DNA from: Mesorhizobium huakuii
GTDB lineage: Bacteria; Pseudomonadota; Alphaproteobacteria; Rhizobiales; Rhizobiaceae
Direction of reading: 5' to 3'
DNA length: 64,000 nt
Assembly: GCF_014189455.1 (NCBI RefSeq)
Contig: NZ_CP050296.1
Coordinates: forward strand, 3,840,001 to 3,904,000
The translations under genes and the position numbers were made by a program. The notes under the pieces are model-generated. The model ran no database searches, was not told the DNA's origin, and worked only from the letters and a program-made list of their open reading frames with translations. This document shows, piece after piece, positions 33,639 through 45,340 of the stretch (the stretch's first letter is position 1; each line of letters opens with the position of its first letter).

Positions 33639-35234
33639 ATGGTTGTAAGCGCCAACAGACTTGAACTGCTGCAGATTGCCGACGCGGTCGCGCGTGAAAA
33701 GTCCATCGACAAGTCGATCGTCATCGCCGCCATGGCCGATGCGATCCAGAAGGCGGCGCGCTCGCGTTATGGCCAGGAAACCAACATCCGCGCCGACATC
33801 AACCCCAACACCGGCGAGATGAAGCTGCAGCGGCTGATGGAAGTGGTCGAAAAAGTCGACGACTATGCCACGCAGATCGCCATTTCCTCGGCCCGCGAGC
33901 GCAATCCCGACGCCCAGCTCGGCGACTTTATCGCCGAACAGCTGCCGCCGATGGATTTCGGCCGCATCGCCGCCCAGTCGGCCAAGCAGGTCATCGTGCA
34001 GAAGGTGCGCGAGGCCGAACGTGACCGTCAGTATGACGAATACAAGGACCGCATCGGCGAGATCGTCAACGGCACCGTCAAGCGCGTCGAATATGGCAAT
34101 GTCATCGTCGATCTCGGCCGTGGCGAGGCCATTATCCGCCGCGACGAGCTGATCCCGCGCGAGAACTACAAGTATGGCGACCGCGTCCGCGCCTATGTCT
34201 ACGACGTGCGCCGCGAGCAGCGCGGCCCGCAGATCTTCCTGTCGCGCACCCATCCGCAGTTCATGGCCAAACTCTTCACCATGGAAGTGCCGGAGATCTA
34301 TGACGGCATCATCGAGATCAAGTCGGTCGCCCGCGACCCGGGTTCGCGCGCCAAGATCGCCGTCATCTCGCGTGATTCCTCGATCGATCCGGTCGGAGCC
34401 TGCGTCGGTATGCGCGGCAGCCGCGTCCAGGCCGTCGTCGGCGAATTGCAGGGCGAGAAGATCGACATCATTCCGTGGTCGCCCTCGGCCGCCTCCTTCA
34501 TCGTCAATGCGCTGCAGCCGGCGGAAGTCGCCAAGGTCGTGCTCGACGAAGACGCCGAGCGCATCGAAGTGGTGGTTCCCGACGATCAGCTGTCGCTGGC
34601 CATCGGCCGCCGCGGCCAGAATGTGCGTCTCGCCTCGCAGCTCACCGGCTGGGATATCGACATCCTGACCGAGGCCGAGGAATCCGAGCGCCGCCAGAAG
34701 GAATTCGTCGAGCGCTCGGCGCTGTTCATGGAAGCCCTCGACGTCGACGAGATGGTCGGCCAGGTGCTGGCCTCCGAAGGCTTCACCAGCGTCGAGGAAG
34801 TCGCCTATGTCGACGCCGGCGAGATCGCCTCGATCGACGGCTTTGACGAAGACACCGCTTCCGAAATCCAGACCCGTGCCCGCGAATATCTCGAAAAGAT
34901 CGAGGCCGAGCACGACGACAAGCGCAAGGCGCTGGGCGTCAAGGACGAACTGCGCGAAATCCCCGGCATCACCACCGCCATGATGGTGACGCTCGGCGAG
35001 GACGGCGTGAAGACGATCGAGGATTTCGCCGGCTACGCCGCCGACGACCTGACCGGCTGGAAGGAACGCAAGGACGGCGAGACCAAGGTCTATCCGGGCG
35101 TGCTGGCCAATCATGGTGTTTCGCGCGCCGACGCCGAACAGATGGTGCTCAACGCCCGTCTCAAGGCCGGCTGGATTTCCGAGGACGAGCTTGCGGCCGA
35201 AGAAGTATCGGCTGACGAAGCCGTTGGTGCGTGA
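33639..35234 (+). CDS. nusA: Transcription termination/antitermination factor NusA
   Basis: 531-residue RNA polymerase accessory factor. Order: N-terminal polymerase-binding domain (to ~130), S1 domain ([20 protein letters not shown]), KH1/KH2 ([36 protein letters not shown]) and C-terminal helix-hairpin-helix repeats (about 370-520). ATG 33639 follows a GGGAGAAA ribosome site. It controls pausing and termination, and in other bacteria its operon is autoregulated. Confidence 0.97.
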   Translation: MVVSANRLELLQIADAVAREKSIDKSIVIAAMADAIQKAARSRYGQETNIRADINPNTGEMKLQRLMEVVEKVDDYATQIAISSARERNPDAQLGDFIAEQLPPMDFGRIAAQSAKQVIVQKVREAERDRQYDEYKDRIGEIVNGTVKRVEYGNVIVDLGRGEAIIRRDELIPRENYKYGDRVRAYVYDVRREQRGPQIFLSRTHPQFMAKLFTMEVPEIYDGIIEIKSVARDPGSRAKIAVISRDSSIDPVGACVGMRGSRVQAVVGELQGEKIDIIPWSPSAASFIVNALQPAEVAKVVLDEDAERIEVVVPDDQLSLAIGRRGQNVRLASQLTGWDIDILTEAEESERRQKEFVERSALFMEALDVDEMVGQVLASEGFTSVEEVAYVDAGEIASIDGFDEDTASEIQTRAREYLEKIEAEHDDKRKALGVKDELREIPGITTAMMVTLGEDGVKTIEDFAGYAADDLTGWKERKDGETKVYPGVLANHGVSRADAEQMVLNARLKAGWISEDELAAEEVSADEAVGA

Positions 35235-35272
35235 GGTGAAACCGCATCGCACACAACCCGCCCTTGGACGAG

Positions 35273-35923
35273 ATGAACGATCGCACCTGCATCGTTACCC
35301 GCAAGCAGGCCGAACCGGATGAACTGATCCGGTTCGTCGTCGGCCCGGATTCGGCCGTCGTTCCCGATCTCAAGAGAAATCTGCCCGGCCGCGGTTGCTG
35401 GGTGAGTGCCGATCGCCTACATATCGACAAGGCGGCGGCCAAGAACCTTTTTGCCCGCGCCTTCAAGGCACAGGTGGTCGTGCCGCCGGATCTTGGCGGC
35501 ATGGTCGACGGGCTGCTCTCCAGATCCGCTCTGGGCATGCTGGGTCTCGCTCGCAAGGCAGGCGCAATTTCTCTTGGTGCCACCAAGGTTGAGAGTGCCG
35601 TGCGCAGCGGGCTGGCGCTTTTCGTGCTTCACGCGGCCGAAGCGTCGGACGATGGCGTGCGCAAGATCAGCCAGGCGCGGCGGGCGACCGTCCATATTGG
35701 CGGCCCTTCCATCCTTGCCTACAAACTTTTCTCCGAGGCCGAGTTGAGCTTGGCATTGGGGGGCACAAATGTGATACATGCTGCCGTCCTCGCGGGAGAC
35801 GCGGGTAAGGCGGTCCAGAAGCGCATGGTTGCGCTCGACCGATATCGGGGCGGTACCCCGGACGATCTGGCAATGCTTGCGGCCGTTGCTGACGAAGATG
35901 AGCCCGCAGAGGATATGGAATGA
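35273..35923 (+). CDS. RNA-binding protein: YlxR (DUF448) domain fused to L7Ae-like domain
   Basis: 216 residues. The first ~85 form a YlxR domain ([31 protein letters not shown]). The rest resembles an L7Ae/L30e ribosomal fold ([28 protein letters not shown]). The fusion is usual in Rhizobiales, where the gene lies between nusA and infB. ATG 35273 is preferred to the TTG nine bases upstream. The stop overlaps the infB start (ATGA). Confidence 0.9.
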   Translation: MNDRTCIVTRKQAEPDELIRFVVGPDSAVVPDLKRNLPGRGCWVSADRLHIDKAAAKNLFARAFKAQVVVPPDLGGMVDGLLSRSALGMLGLARKAGAISLGATKVESAVRSGLALFVLHAAEASDDGVRKISQARRATVHIGGPSILAYKLFSEAELSLALGGTNVIHAAVLAGDAGKAVQKRMVALDRYRGGTPDDLAMLAAVADEDEPAEDME

Positions 35924-38502
35924 GCGATACGAAATCGGGCGACGACAAGACGTTGAGTGTTACACCGAAGAAGACCTTGACGCTGAAGCGCCCCGGCATG
36001 GAACAGGGCACCGTGCGCCAGAACTTCTCGCATGGCCGTACCAAGTCGGTCGTGGTCGAGACCAAGAAGCGCAAATTCTCCCTGCCCGGCGACAAGCCGG
36101 AGCCGGTGGCCGCTACCCCTGTGCCCGTCTTCACGCCGAAGCCGCCGGTTGCCGCGGCACCTGTCGTGCAGGAAGCGCCCAAGGCGCCGCCTCCGCCTCC
36201 CCCGCCGGCTCCGGTCGAGCGCAGCGGCATGGTGCTGAACGAGCTGTCGCGCAGCGAAATGGAAGCCCGCCGCAGGGCGCTCGAGGGCTCGAAGGTCCGC
36301 GAGGTCGAAGACCGTCAGCGCGCCGCCGAAGAGGCCAAGCGCCGGGCCGAGGACGAAGAGCGCCGCAAGCGTGAGCGCGAAGAATCCGCGCGCCGCCAGG
36401 CCGAGGAAGAGGCACGGTTGCAGGCCGAGGCCGAATCGCGCCGTCGCGCCGAGGAAGAGGCACGCCGTCGTGCGCCGCTGGCCGCCGAGCTGGCAACCGC
36501 GGACGAAGAAGAAGAGGTCAAGCCGAAGCGGACCGGCGCCGGTGCACCGGTGCGCCGCCTGGTCACGCCCGAAGTGGCGCGTCCGGCCAAGCCGACCAAG
36601 GGCGAAGAAGACCGCCGCCGTGGCAAGCTGACGCTGAATTCCGCGCTTTCCGACGAGGATGCGCGGGCCCGTTCGCTGTCGTCGATGCGTCGCCGCCAGG
36701 AGAAGTTCAAGCGCGCTATGCACAATGAGCCGCGCGAGAAAGTCATGCGCGAAGTGATCCTGCCCGAGACCATCACCATCCAGGAACTGGCGCAGCGCAT
36801 GTCCGAACGTGCGGTCGATGTGGTCAAGTTCTTCATGAAGCAGGGCCAGATCCTGAAGCCGGGCGACGTCATCGACGCCGACACGGCCGAGCTGGTCGCC
36901 ACGGAATTCGGCCACACGGTCCGCCGCGTCGCCGAGTCCGACATCGAGGAAGGCCTGTTCAACATCGCCGACAATGCCGAGGACCTGGTGTCGCGTCCGC
37001 CGGTCGTCACCATCATGGGCCACGTCGACCACGGCAAGACCTCGCTGCTCGATGCCATCCGCAATGCCAATGTCGTCTCCGGCGAGGCCGGCGGCATCAC
37101 CCAGCATATCGGTGCCTATCAGGTCGAGAAAAACGGCCAGAAGATCACCTTCATCGACACGCCCGGCCACGCCGCCTTCACGGCGATGCGCGCCCGCGGC
37201 GCCCAAGCCACCGACATCGCCATTCTGGTGGTGGCGGCCGATGACAGCGTCATGCCGCAGACGATCGAATCGATCAGCCACGCCAAGGCGGCCGGCGTTC
37301 CGATCATCGTGGCGATCAACAAGATCGACAAGCATGATGCCGATCCGCAGAAGGTGCGCTCCGAACTGCTGCGCCATGAGGTCTTCGTCGAATCGATGGG
37401 CGGTGAAGTGCTGGACGTCGAAGTGTCGGCGACCAAGGGCACCAATCTCGACAAGCTGCTCGAGGCTATCCTGCTGCAGGCCGAAATCCTCGACCTGAAG
37501 GCCAATCCGGACCGTACCGCCGAAGGCGTCGTCATCGAGGCGCAGCTCGACAAGGGCCGCGGTCCCGTCGCAACCGTGCTGGTGCAGACCGGCACGCTGA
37601 TGCCGGGCGACATTCTTGTCGCCGGCAACGAATGGGGTCGGGTGCGCGCGCTGGTCAACGATCGCGGCGAGCAGATCAAGGAAGCGCCGCCGGCAATGCC
37701 GGTCGAGGTGCTCGGCCTTCAGGGAACCCCGCAGGCTGGCGACCGTTTCGCCGTGGTCAACAACGAGGCCCGCGCCCGCGAGATCACCGAATACCGCCAG
37801 CGTCTGGCGCGCGAGAAGGCGGTGGCCAAGCATGCCGGCCAGCGTGGCTCGCTCGAACAGATGATGTCGCAGTTGCAGACGAGCGGGTTGAAGGAATTCC
37901 CGCTGGTCATCAAGGGCGACGTGCAGGGTTCGATCGAGGCGATCAACGCCGCACTCGACAAGCTCGGCACCGACGAGGTGCGTGCGCGCATCGTTCACGC
38001 CGGCGCCGGCGCCATCACCGAAAGCGACGTCTCGCTGGCGGAAACGTCTGGTGCGGCGATCATCGGCTTCAACGTCCGTGCCAACGTGCAGGCACGTGCC
38101 GCGGCTGCGGCCGCGGGCATCGAGATCCGCTATTACTCGATCATCTATAACCTCGTGGATGATGTGAAAGCGGCTCTGTCGGGCCTGCTGTCGCCGGAGC
38201 GTCGCGAGACCTTCATCGGCAACGCCGAGATCCTCGAGATATTCGACATCACCAAGGTCGGCAAGATCGCCGGCTGCCGTGTCACCGAAGGCAAGGTCGA
38301 GCGTGGTGCAGGCGTGCGCCTGATCCGCGACAACGTCGTCATCCACGAAGGCACGCTGAAGACGCTGAAGCGCTTCAAGGACGAGGTTTCGGAAGTCCCC
38401 GGCGGCCAGGAGTGCGGCATGGCCTTCCAGAACTACGAGGACATGCGCGTCGGCGACATCATCGAGTGCTTCCGCGTCGAGATGGTGACCCGGACACTCT
38501 GA
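35920..38502 (+). CDS. infB: Translation initiation factor IF-2
   Basis: 860 residues. The N-terminal ~320 contain a proline-rich patch (around residue 85-105) and a long charged Arg/Glu coiled coil, then the IF2_N domain. The GTPase G motifs are complete: [21 protein letters not shown] and SATKG. The EF-Tu-like domain II, IF-2 domain 3 and C-terminal fMet-tRNA domain follow. It positions initiator tRNA on the 30S subunit. It is coupled to ylxR by ATGA overlap. Confidence 0.97.
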   Translation: MSDTKSGDDKTLSVTPKKTLTLKRPGMEQGTVRQNFSHGRTKSVVVETKKRKFSLPGDKPEPVAATPVPVFTPKPPVAAAPVVQEAPKAPPPPPPPAPVERSGMVLNELSRSEMEARRRALEGSKVREVEDRQRAAEEAKRRAEDEERRKREREESARRQAEEEARLQAEAESRRRAEEEARRRAPLAAELATADEEEEVKPKRTGAGAPVRRLVTPEVARPAKPTKGEEDRRRGKLTLNSALSDEDARARSLSSMRRRQEKFKRAMHNEPREKVMREVILPETITIQELAQRMSERAVDVVKFFMKQGQILKPGDVIDADTAELVATEFGHTVRRVAESDIEEGLFNIADNAEDLVSRPPVVTIMGHVDHGKTSLLDAIRNANVVSGEAGGITQHIGAYQVEKNGQKITFIDTPGHAAFTAMRARGAQATDIAILVVAADDSVMPQTIESISHAKAAGVPIIVAINKIDKHDADPQKVRSELLRHEVFVESMGGEVLDVEVSATKGTNLDKLLEAILLQAEILDLKANPDRTAEGVVIEAQLDKGRGPVATVLVQTGTLMPGDILVAGNEWGRVRALVNDRGEQIKEAPPAMPVEVLGLQGTPQAGDRFAVVNNEARAREITEYRQRLAREKAVAKHAGQRGSLEQMMSQLQTSGLKEFPLVIKGDVQGSIEAINAALDKLGTDEVRARIVHAGAGAITESDVSLAETSGAAIIGFNVRANVQARAAAAAAGIEIRYYSIIYNLVDDVKAALSGLLSPERRETFIGNAEILEIFDITKVGKIAGCRVTEGKVERGAGVRLIRDNVVIHEGTLKTLKRFKDEVSEVPGGQECGMAFQNYEDMRVGDIIECFRVEMVTRTL

Positions 38503-38674
38503 GTTCGCGTGACCTGTCCATGCCAGGCGGTGGTCGAAAGACCGCCGCCTGGAGTTTATTGTGAAATTACGCATCGTGCTTTCGAAACCGAATTCGATTT
38601 CGGGCCGATGCGTTGACATGTGAGACATGCGGCACGGTCCCATCCCGCGCCTCACGCTTTCAGGATTGAGAACA

Positions 38675-39115
38675 ATGCCCCGTCCAACCACATCCAGCCC
38701 GTCCCAGCGTATGCTGCGCGTTGCCGAACAGGTGCGCCACGCGCTCTCCGAAACCTTGCAGCGCGGCGAGATCATCGATCCGCTGATCGAAAATACTGTT
38801 GTGTCGGTCTCGGAAGTACGCATGTCGCCCGACCTGAGGGTTGCCACCGCTTTCGTCTCGCCGCTGGGCGCCAAGGACACCGACGCGGTTGTCGAGGCGT
38901 TGAACAAGCATGCGAAATTCGTCCGTGGCCGCGTCTCTGGCGCTCTGCGGCAGATGAAGTTCATGCCGGAGTTCCGCTTCAAGCTCGACACCTCCTTCGA
39001 CAATTTCGCCAGGATCAACGATCTGCTGAAGTCGCCCGAAGTGGCACGCGATCTCGATGCGGACGACGACAAGGCCGTAGACGACAGGGCCAAAGACGAC
39101 AAGGACAGCGAATAA
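38675..39115 (+). CDS. rbfA: Ribosome-binding factor A
   Basis: 146-residue KH-like factor for 16S rRNA 5-prime maturation. It has [22 protein letters not shown], then the conserved [23 protein letters not shown] and a C-terminal FRLDTSFDN-like end ([13 protein letters not shown]). ATG 38675 is the start of the aligned region; a 16-residue extension is dismissed. A 172-base gap separates it from infB. The stop overlaps truB (TAATG). Confidence 0.94.
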   Translation: MPRPTTSSPSQRMLRVAEQVRHALSETLQRGEIIDPLIENTVVSVSEVRMSPDLRVATAFVSPLGAKDTDAVVEALNKHAKFVRGRVSGALRQMKFMPEFRFKLDTSFDNFARINDLLKSPEVARDLDADDDKAVDDRAKDDKDSE

Positions 39116-40092
39116 TGGGACGCCGCGGCAAGAAGAAGGGCCGGCCGGTTTCCGGCTGGGTGGTGCTGGACAAGCCGGTCGGCATGGGCTCGACCGAGGC
39201 CGTGTCCAAGATCAAATGGCTGTTCCAGGCGGAAAAGGCCGGCCATGCCGGCACGCTCGATCCGCTGGCTTCCGGCATGCTGCCGATCGCGCTCGGTGAA
39301 GCCACCAAGACCGTTCCCTATGTGCAGGATGGCGCCAAGATCTATCGCTTCACCGTTGCCTGGGGGCAGGAGCGCTCCACCGACGATCTTGAAGGGCCGG
39401 TGACCAAGAGCTCCGACCTCCGCCCGGCGGAAGCCGAGGTCAAGGCGCTGCTGCCGAAATACACCGGCGTCATCATGCAGACGCCGCCGCAATTCTCGGC
39501 CATCAAGATTGCGGGCGAACGCGCCTACGACCTCGCCCGCGAAGGCGAGACGGTCGACATTCCCGCGCGCGAGATCGAGATCGGGCGCTTGGATGTCATC
39601 GAGCACCACGCCGACCACACCATTTTCGAGATCGAATGCGGCAAGGGCACCTATGTGCGCTCGCTGGCCCGCGACATGGGCCGCGACCTCGGCTGCTTCG
39701 GTCATATCAGCGAATTGCGCCGGGTCGAGGTCGAGCCGTTCACGCCTGAGGATTTCGTCACCATCGCCGAACTCGAGGCGGCACGCTTCGGCACGCAAGA
39801 TGAGGCCAAGCCGGAGCCTGCCGACGACGCCGATGCGATTGACGTGCCGGTAGACTTTGGCGCGATCGACGCGCTTCTGGTCGATACCTCGGCGGCTCTC
39901 GACTGCCTGCCGCAGATCGCCATCAGCGATGATGCGGCTACAAAGATCCGCCTCGGCAATCCGGTCATCATTCGTGGCCGCGATGCGCCTGTCGAGGCGG
40001 AAGAAGCCTGTGCCACGGCCCGCGGCAAGCTGGTAGCCATCGGTGCGATCGAACAAGGCATGTTCAAGCCCAAGCGGGTCTTTGCCGGGTGA
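39115..40092 (+). CDS. truB: tRNA pseudouridine(55) synthase TruB
   Basis: 325-residue enzyme forming pseudouridine 55 in the T loop of tRNA. It begins with a basic [20 protein letters not shown] segment, and the catalytic Asp is in [13 protein letters not shown] near residue 48. The YKGRYRFTV-like strand ([10 protein letters not shown]) and the [13 protein letters not shown] motif are also present. An acidic C-terminal insert around residue 230-250 is lineage-specific. Last gene of the contiguous rimP operon. Confidence 0.95.
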   Translation: MGRRGKKKGRPVSGWVVLDKPVGMGSTEAVSKIKWLFQAEKAGHAGTLDPLASGMLPIALGEATKTVPYVQDGAKIYRFTVAWGQERSTDDLEGPVTKSSDLRPAEAEVKALLPKYTGVIMQTPPQFSAIKIAGERAYDLAREGETVDIPAREIEIGRLDVIEHHADHTIFEIECGKGTYVRSLARDMGRDLGCFGHISELRRVEVEPFTPEDFVTIAELEAARFGTQDEAKPEPADDADAIDVPVDFGAIDALLVDTSAALDCLPQIAISDDAATKIRLGNPVIIRGRDAPVEAEEACATARGKLVAIGAIEQGMFKPKRVFAG

Positions 40093-40136
40093 CGGCTCTC
40101 GCCTAATTTCAGCTGGACGTTACACTCGAGGGGCAC

Positions 40137-41231
40137 ATGGCAAAGGCCGAGGCGGTGAAAAAGCGGACGCCGGTGAAGACGCGGCGGCCACCGGTCGGCG
40201 CCTCGCCGGGCACGCTGATCGCCGACCCGGCGGCGCGGCGCAGCGAGCTCAGGCTGACGCTGATTTCGCCCGAAAAATTCAAGACCATCGACAATGCCAG
40301 CATCGACGATCTCAATACCCATTGCGACAAATGGCCGGTCGTCTGGCTGGACTGCACCGGGCTCGCCAACATCCAGCTGATCGAGGAGATCGGCCGGATC
40401 TTCAACCTGCATCCGCTGGCCCTGGAAGATGTCGTCAACACCGGCCAGCGGCCCAAGGTCGATTTCTTCGAGGATCACGCCTTCGTCGTCGTGCGCATGA
40501 TCGACGACATTACAGCCCATCGCTACGAGCAGATCGCCATGTTCTTCGGCAAGAATTTCGTCGTCACTTTCCAGGAGCGCGAGGGCGATCCCTTCGACCC
40601 GGTGCGTAAACGCATCGAGAGTTCCGCGCCCAACCGGTTGCGGGCCCGCGGCGCCGACTATCTCGCCTACGCGCTGATCGATGCCATCGTCGACAGCTAT
40701 TTTCCGCCGATCGAAGCGGCAGGCGACCTGGTCGACGGTATCGAGGACGAGATGCTGCATTCAACGCACAAGCATCAGATGCGGCAACTGCACGAATTGC
40801 GGCGCGACGCCAATGTGCTGAAGGGCGTGCTGTGGCCGATGCGCGATGCCGTGGCGACGCTGATCCGCAACGATGTGCCCTATGTAAAGGCCGAGACCAA
40901 AATCTTCCTCAACGACACGCTCGACCACACGCTGCGGCTGATCGAACTGGTCGAGACCCAGCGCGACATGCTGACCGGCCTGATCGAGATGCATCTGTCG
41001 CTGAGCCAGGCGCGAACCAACGACGTCATCAGCTATCTCACCATCGTCTCGGTCATCTTCATGCCGCTCACCTTCCTGGTCGGTGTCTGGGGCATGAATT
41101 TCAGTCCCGACGCCTCGCCATGGAACATGCCGGAGCTGCGGGCCTACTACGGTTATCCCGCATCGCTCCTGTTCATGGCTGTTGTCGCGATCGGCTTGAT
41201 TGCCTTCTTCAAATGGAAGAAATGGCTCTAA
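40137..41231 (+). CDS. corA: CorA-family magnesium/cobalt transporter
   Basis: 364-residue CorA. A large cytosolic N-terminal funnel (including HPLALEDVVNTGQRPKVDFFEDH) and a long stalk helix are followed by two C-terminal membrane segments. The signature GMN is in WGMNFSPDASPWNMPE near residue 322, and the C-terminus FFKWKKWL is basic and cytosolic. It forms a pentameric Mg2+ channel. It begins 45 bases after truB and may share its transcript. Confidence 0.92.
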   Translation: MAKAEAVKKRTPVKTRRPPVGASPGTLIADPAARRSELRLTLISPEKFKTIDNASIDDLNTHCDKWPVVWLDCTGLANIQLIEEIGRIFNLHPLALEDVVNTGQRPKVDFFEDHAFVVVRMIDDITAHRYEQIAMFFGKNFVVTFQEREGDPFDPVRKRIESSAPNRLRARGADYLAYALIDAIVDSYFPPIEAAGDLVDGIEDEMLHSTHKHQMRQLHELRRDANVLKGVLWPMRDAVATLIRNDVPYVKAETKIFLNDTLDHTLRLIELVETQRDMLTGLIEMHLSLSQARTNDVISYLTIVSVIFMPLTFLVGVWGMNFSPDASPWNMPELRAYYGYPASLLFMAVVAIGLIAFFKWKKWL

Positions 41232-41414
41232 CGCCGGTAAAACTGGCCATTTCGGGCTGAAAAGCCGGCTTTGTGAATTGGGCTGGTGTTTTCCCGGGAA
41301 TTGCACTATATGCGCCGCAGCATAGCGCCACGACGCTTTGCTTGCACCGGCCCCTGCTGGACGACATCCCGGCTGAGGGCGACCCGTTTCCTCAAACAGA
41401 TAAGGAAAAACACG

Positions 41415-41685
41415 ATGTCGATTACTGCTGAGCGCAAAAAGGAATTGATGGGTGAATTCGCAACCGCCAAGGGCGATACCGGGTCTCCGGAAGTCCAGGT
41501 GGCCATCCTTTCCGAGCGCATCAAGAACCTGACCGACCATTTCAAGGACCACAAGAAGGATAACCATTCCCGCCGTGGTCTGCTCGTCTCTCGTGTCCCA
41601 GCGCCGCAGCCTGCTTGATTATCTCAAGCGCAAGGACGACGCGCGCTATCAGACACTGATCGAGAAGCTCGGTCTGCGCCGTTGA
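41415..41685 (+). pseudogene. rpsO: 30S ribosomal protein S15 with a single-base frameshift
   Basis: From ATG 41415 the frame reads a normal S15 ([45 protein letters not shown]) and then shifts. It stops at 41618 after 67 codons. One extra base near 41587 (a T in CTCGTCTCTCG) accounts for it: removing it gives [21 protein letters not shown] and a stop at 41685, exactly 89 residues, the S15 length. S15 is a primary 16S binder and is expected to be intact, so a sequence error is the likely reason. The spacer from corA (41232-41414) shows an AT-rich CTATAT at 41306 that may be a -10. Confidence 0.9.
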
Positions 41686-41691
41686 CGAATT

Positions 41692-41724
41692 GACCGGCGG
41701 GCTCTCTTAAGGAGTCCGCCGGTC
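41692..41724 (+). other. Hairpin between rpsO and pnp
   Basis: Perfect 9-bp stem GACCGGCGG (41692-41700) / CCGCCGGTC (41716-41724), beginning seven bases after the repaired rpsO stop. No T tract. It could be a weak terminator or a processing site; in E. coli the rpsO-pnp spacer carries an RNase III hairpin used in PNPase autoregulation. Confidence 0.5.
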
Positions 41725-42093
41725 GCGCATTTGAGCCCCGGACCAATCCGATCTCGAATGCAGGAGTGGAGCGCCGCGCACCCATCCGGATGCCGGACGG
41801 ACGCTCCAAAAAGTGAATTTGCGTATGACGCGTTCCGCAAGCCGTGGGTTTCGGTGTCATGCGCAGGCCGATCGATCGATTGGCCATATCCGGCTTAGAG
41901 CGTGCAGAGGGCCACTCGAAGCCACCCATGGACGGTCATGGGGCAGGATTGCAGGACGCTCGTATGGCCACCGTGCCGATGAAACCCGAGCCTCCCGTTG
42001 TCTTGCCCGTGGCTGCCCGAGAAAGGAAGCCAGAGGAAAGGGCACCCGCGCACGCTGAAACGGCGCGGCCCTTCCTCATATAAAGGACAAGAC
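41725..42093 (+). other. Untranslated spacer and leader upstream of pnp
   Basis: About 370 bases between the hairpin and pnp. No supported gene: the open frames here lack family resemblance and ribosome sites. The last 15 bases include AAAGGA, the pnp ribosome site. No confident promoter was seen. Confidence 0.5.
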
Positions 42094-44241
<2,148 letters not shown>

Positions 44242-44262
44242 GTGGTCTGACACGGAAGTCGA

Positions 44263-44297
44263 AACGGGCGCGGCTGATGTCGCGCCCGTTTTCGTTT
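44263..44297 (+). terminator. Rho-independent terminator after pnp
   Basis: Perfect 10-bp stem AACGGGCGCG (44263-44272) / CGCGCCCGTT (44281-44290) with an 8-base loop, followed by TTCGTTT. It starts 22 bases after the pnp stop. Confidence 0.8.
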
Positions 44298-44311
44298 GGA
44301 AGGTAGAGGGA

Positions 44312-45322
44312 ATGTCCGCTGAAGCGCTGAAGACGCTTTTCCACCCGTTCGAGGCCGAGGCGCTTGCCTTGCCGCGCAAGAGTGAGCGCATTCTCTTTCT
44401 CGGGGCCGAGCCAGGCCTGCGCCCGCCGCACGGTTTCGAGGCCGGGCTAAATCTCGTACAAGGCTTCCGGCCGCATTTCCGCGCTTTGCAGGCGGCGGGC
44501 TTCACGGTCACGCCGACAACCGAGGGCGACGGTTTTGATGCCGCGCTGGTGCTCGCCGGCCGTCATCGCGGCCAGAACGAACTGCGTATCGCCGAGGCCC
44601 TCGAGCGCGTGGCACCGGGCGGACTGGTCGTCATTGCCGGCGGCAAGGACGATGGCATTGCCAGCCTGCGCAAGCGCATCGACGAGCTTGTGCCCCTCGA
44701 CGGTCACATGCCGAAACATCACGGCATCGCCTTCTGGCTGCGCCGCCCGGCGGATATGCAGGCCGCCACGGCACTTCGTGCCGCCAACCCGGCGCAATTG
44801 GTCGAGGGCCGGTTCCACACCGAACCCGGCATGTTCTCCTTCGATCGCGTCGATGCCGGTTCGAAGCTTCTGGTCGACAATCTGCCCGGTGATCTGCGCG
44901 GCAGTGCGGCCGATTTCTGCGCCGGCTGGGGCTATGTGGCGGCTGAGATGGCTGCCCGTTCGTCAGGCCTGTCGGCCCTTGATCTCTACGAGGCCGATTT
45001 CGATGCGCTGGAGGCAGCCAAGGGCAACCTCGGCAACACCGTGGCGCAAGGCTTCTTCTGGACGGATCTGCTCGCCGAGCCTGTCGAGCGGCGCTACGAC
45101 GTCATCGCCATGAACCCGCCCTTTCACCGCAGCCGTGCAGCGGAGCCGGAGATCGGTGCCGGCATGATCCGCGCGGCGGCCAAGGCGTTGAAGCCCGGTG
45201 GCAGGCTGTTCATGGTCGCCAACCGCCAGCTTCCCTATGAGTCCGTGCTGTCGGCCGCCTTTGCCAGCCACGCGGAACTCGCCCGCGACGGCATGTTCAA
45301 GGTGTTTTCCGCTCGGCGCTGA
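44312..45322 (+). CDS. RsmC-like class I SAM-dependent methyltransferase
   Basis: 336 residues in two methyltransferase-like halves, the arrangement of RsmC/RlmG (16S G1207 or 23S G1835 N2-methylation). The C-terminal half has the SAM motif ADFCAGWGYVAAEMA near residue 199 and the catalytic NPPFH motif near residue 270, specific to N-methylation of bases. ATG 44312 lies 14 bases past the pnp terminator. The target nucleotide is not resolved, so no symbol is given. Confidence 0.82.
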   Translation: MSAEALKTLFHPFEAEALALPRKSERILFLGAEPGLRPPHGFEAGLNLVQGFRPHFRALQAAGFTVTPTTEGDGFDAALVLAGRHRGQNELRIAEALERVAPGGLVVIAGGKDDGIASLRKRIDELVPLDGHMPKHHGIAFWLRRPADMQAATALRAANPAQLVEGRFHTEPGMFSFDRVDAGSKLLVDNLPGDLRGSAADFCAGWGYVAAEMAARSSGLSALDLYEADFDALEAAKGNLGNTVAQGFFWTDLLAEPVERRYDVIAMNPPFHRSRAAEPEIGAGMIRAAAKALKPGGRLFMVANRQLPYESVLSAAFASHAELARDGMFKVFSARR

Positions 45323-45340
45323 AGCGATGCGTATCGCCGT

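Noticed and set aside
35719..40056. A 1445-codon open frame on the minus strand opposite infB, rbfA and truB
   Set aside because: It is antisense to well-identified genes; its composition (Arg, His, Asp, Gly rich) is the expected shadow of GC-rich codon bias, and no domain is recognisable.
41813..42083. Short open frames upstream of pnp
   Set aside because: They overlap one another, lack ribosome sites and end within the pnp leader.
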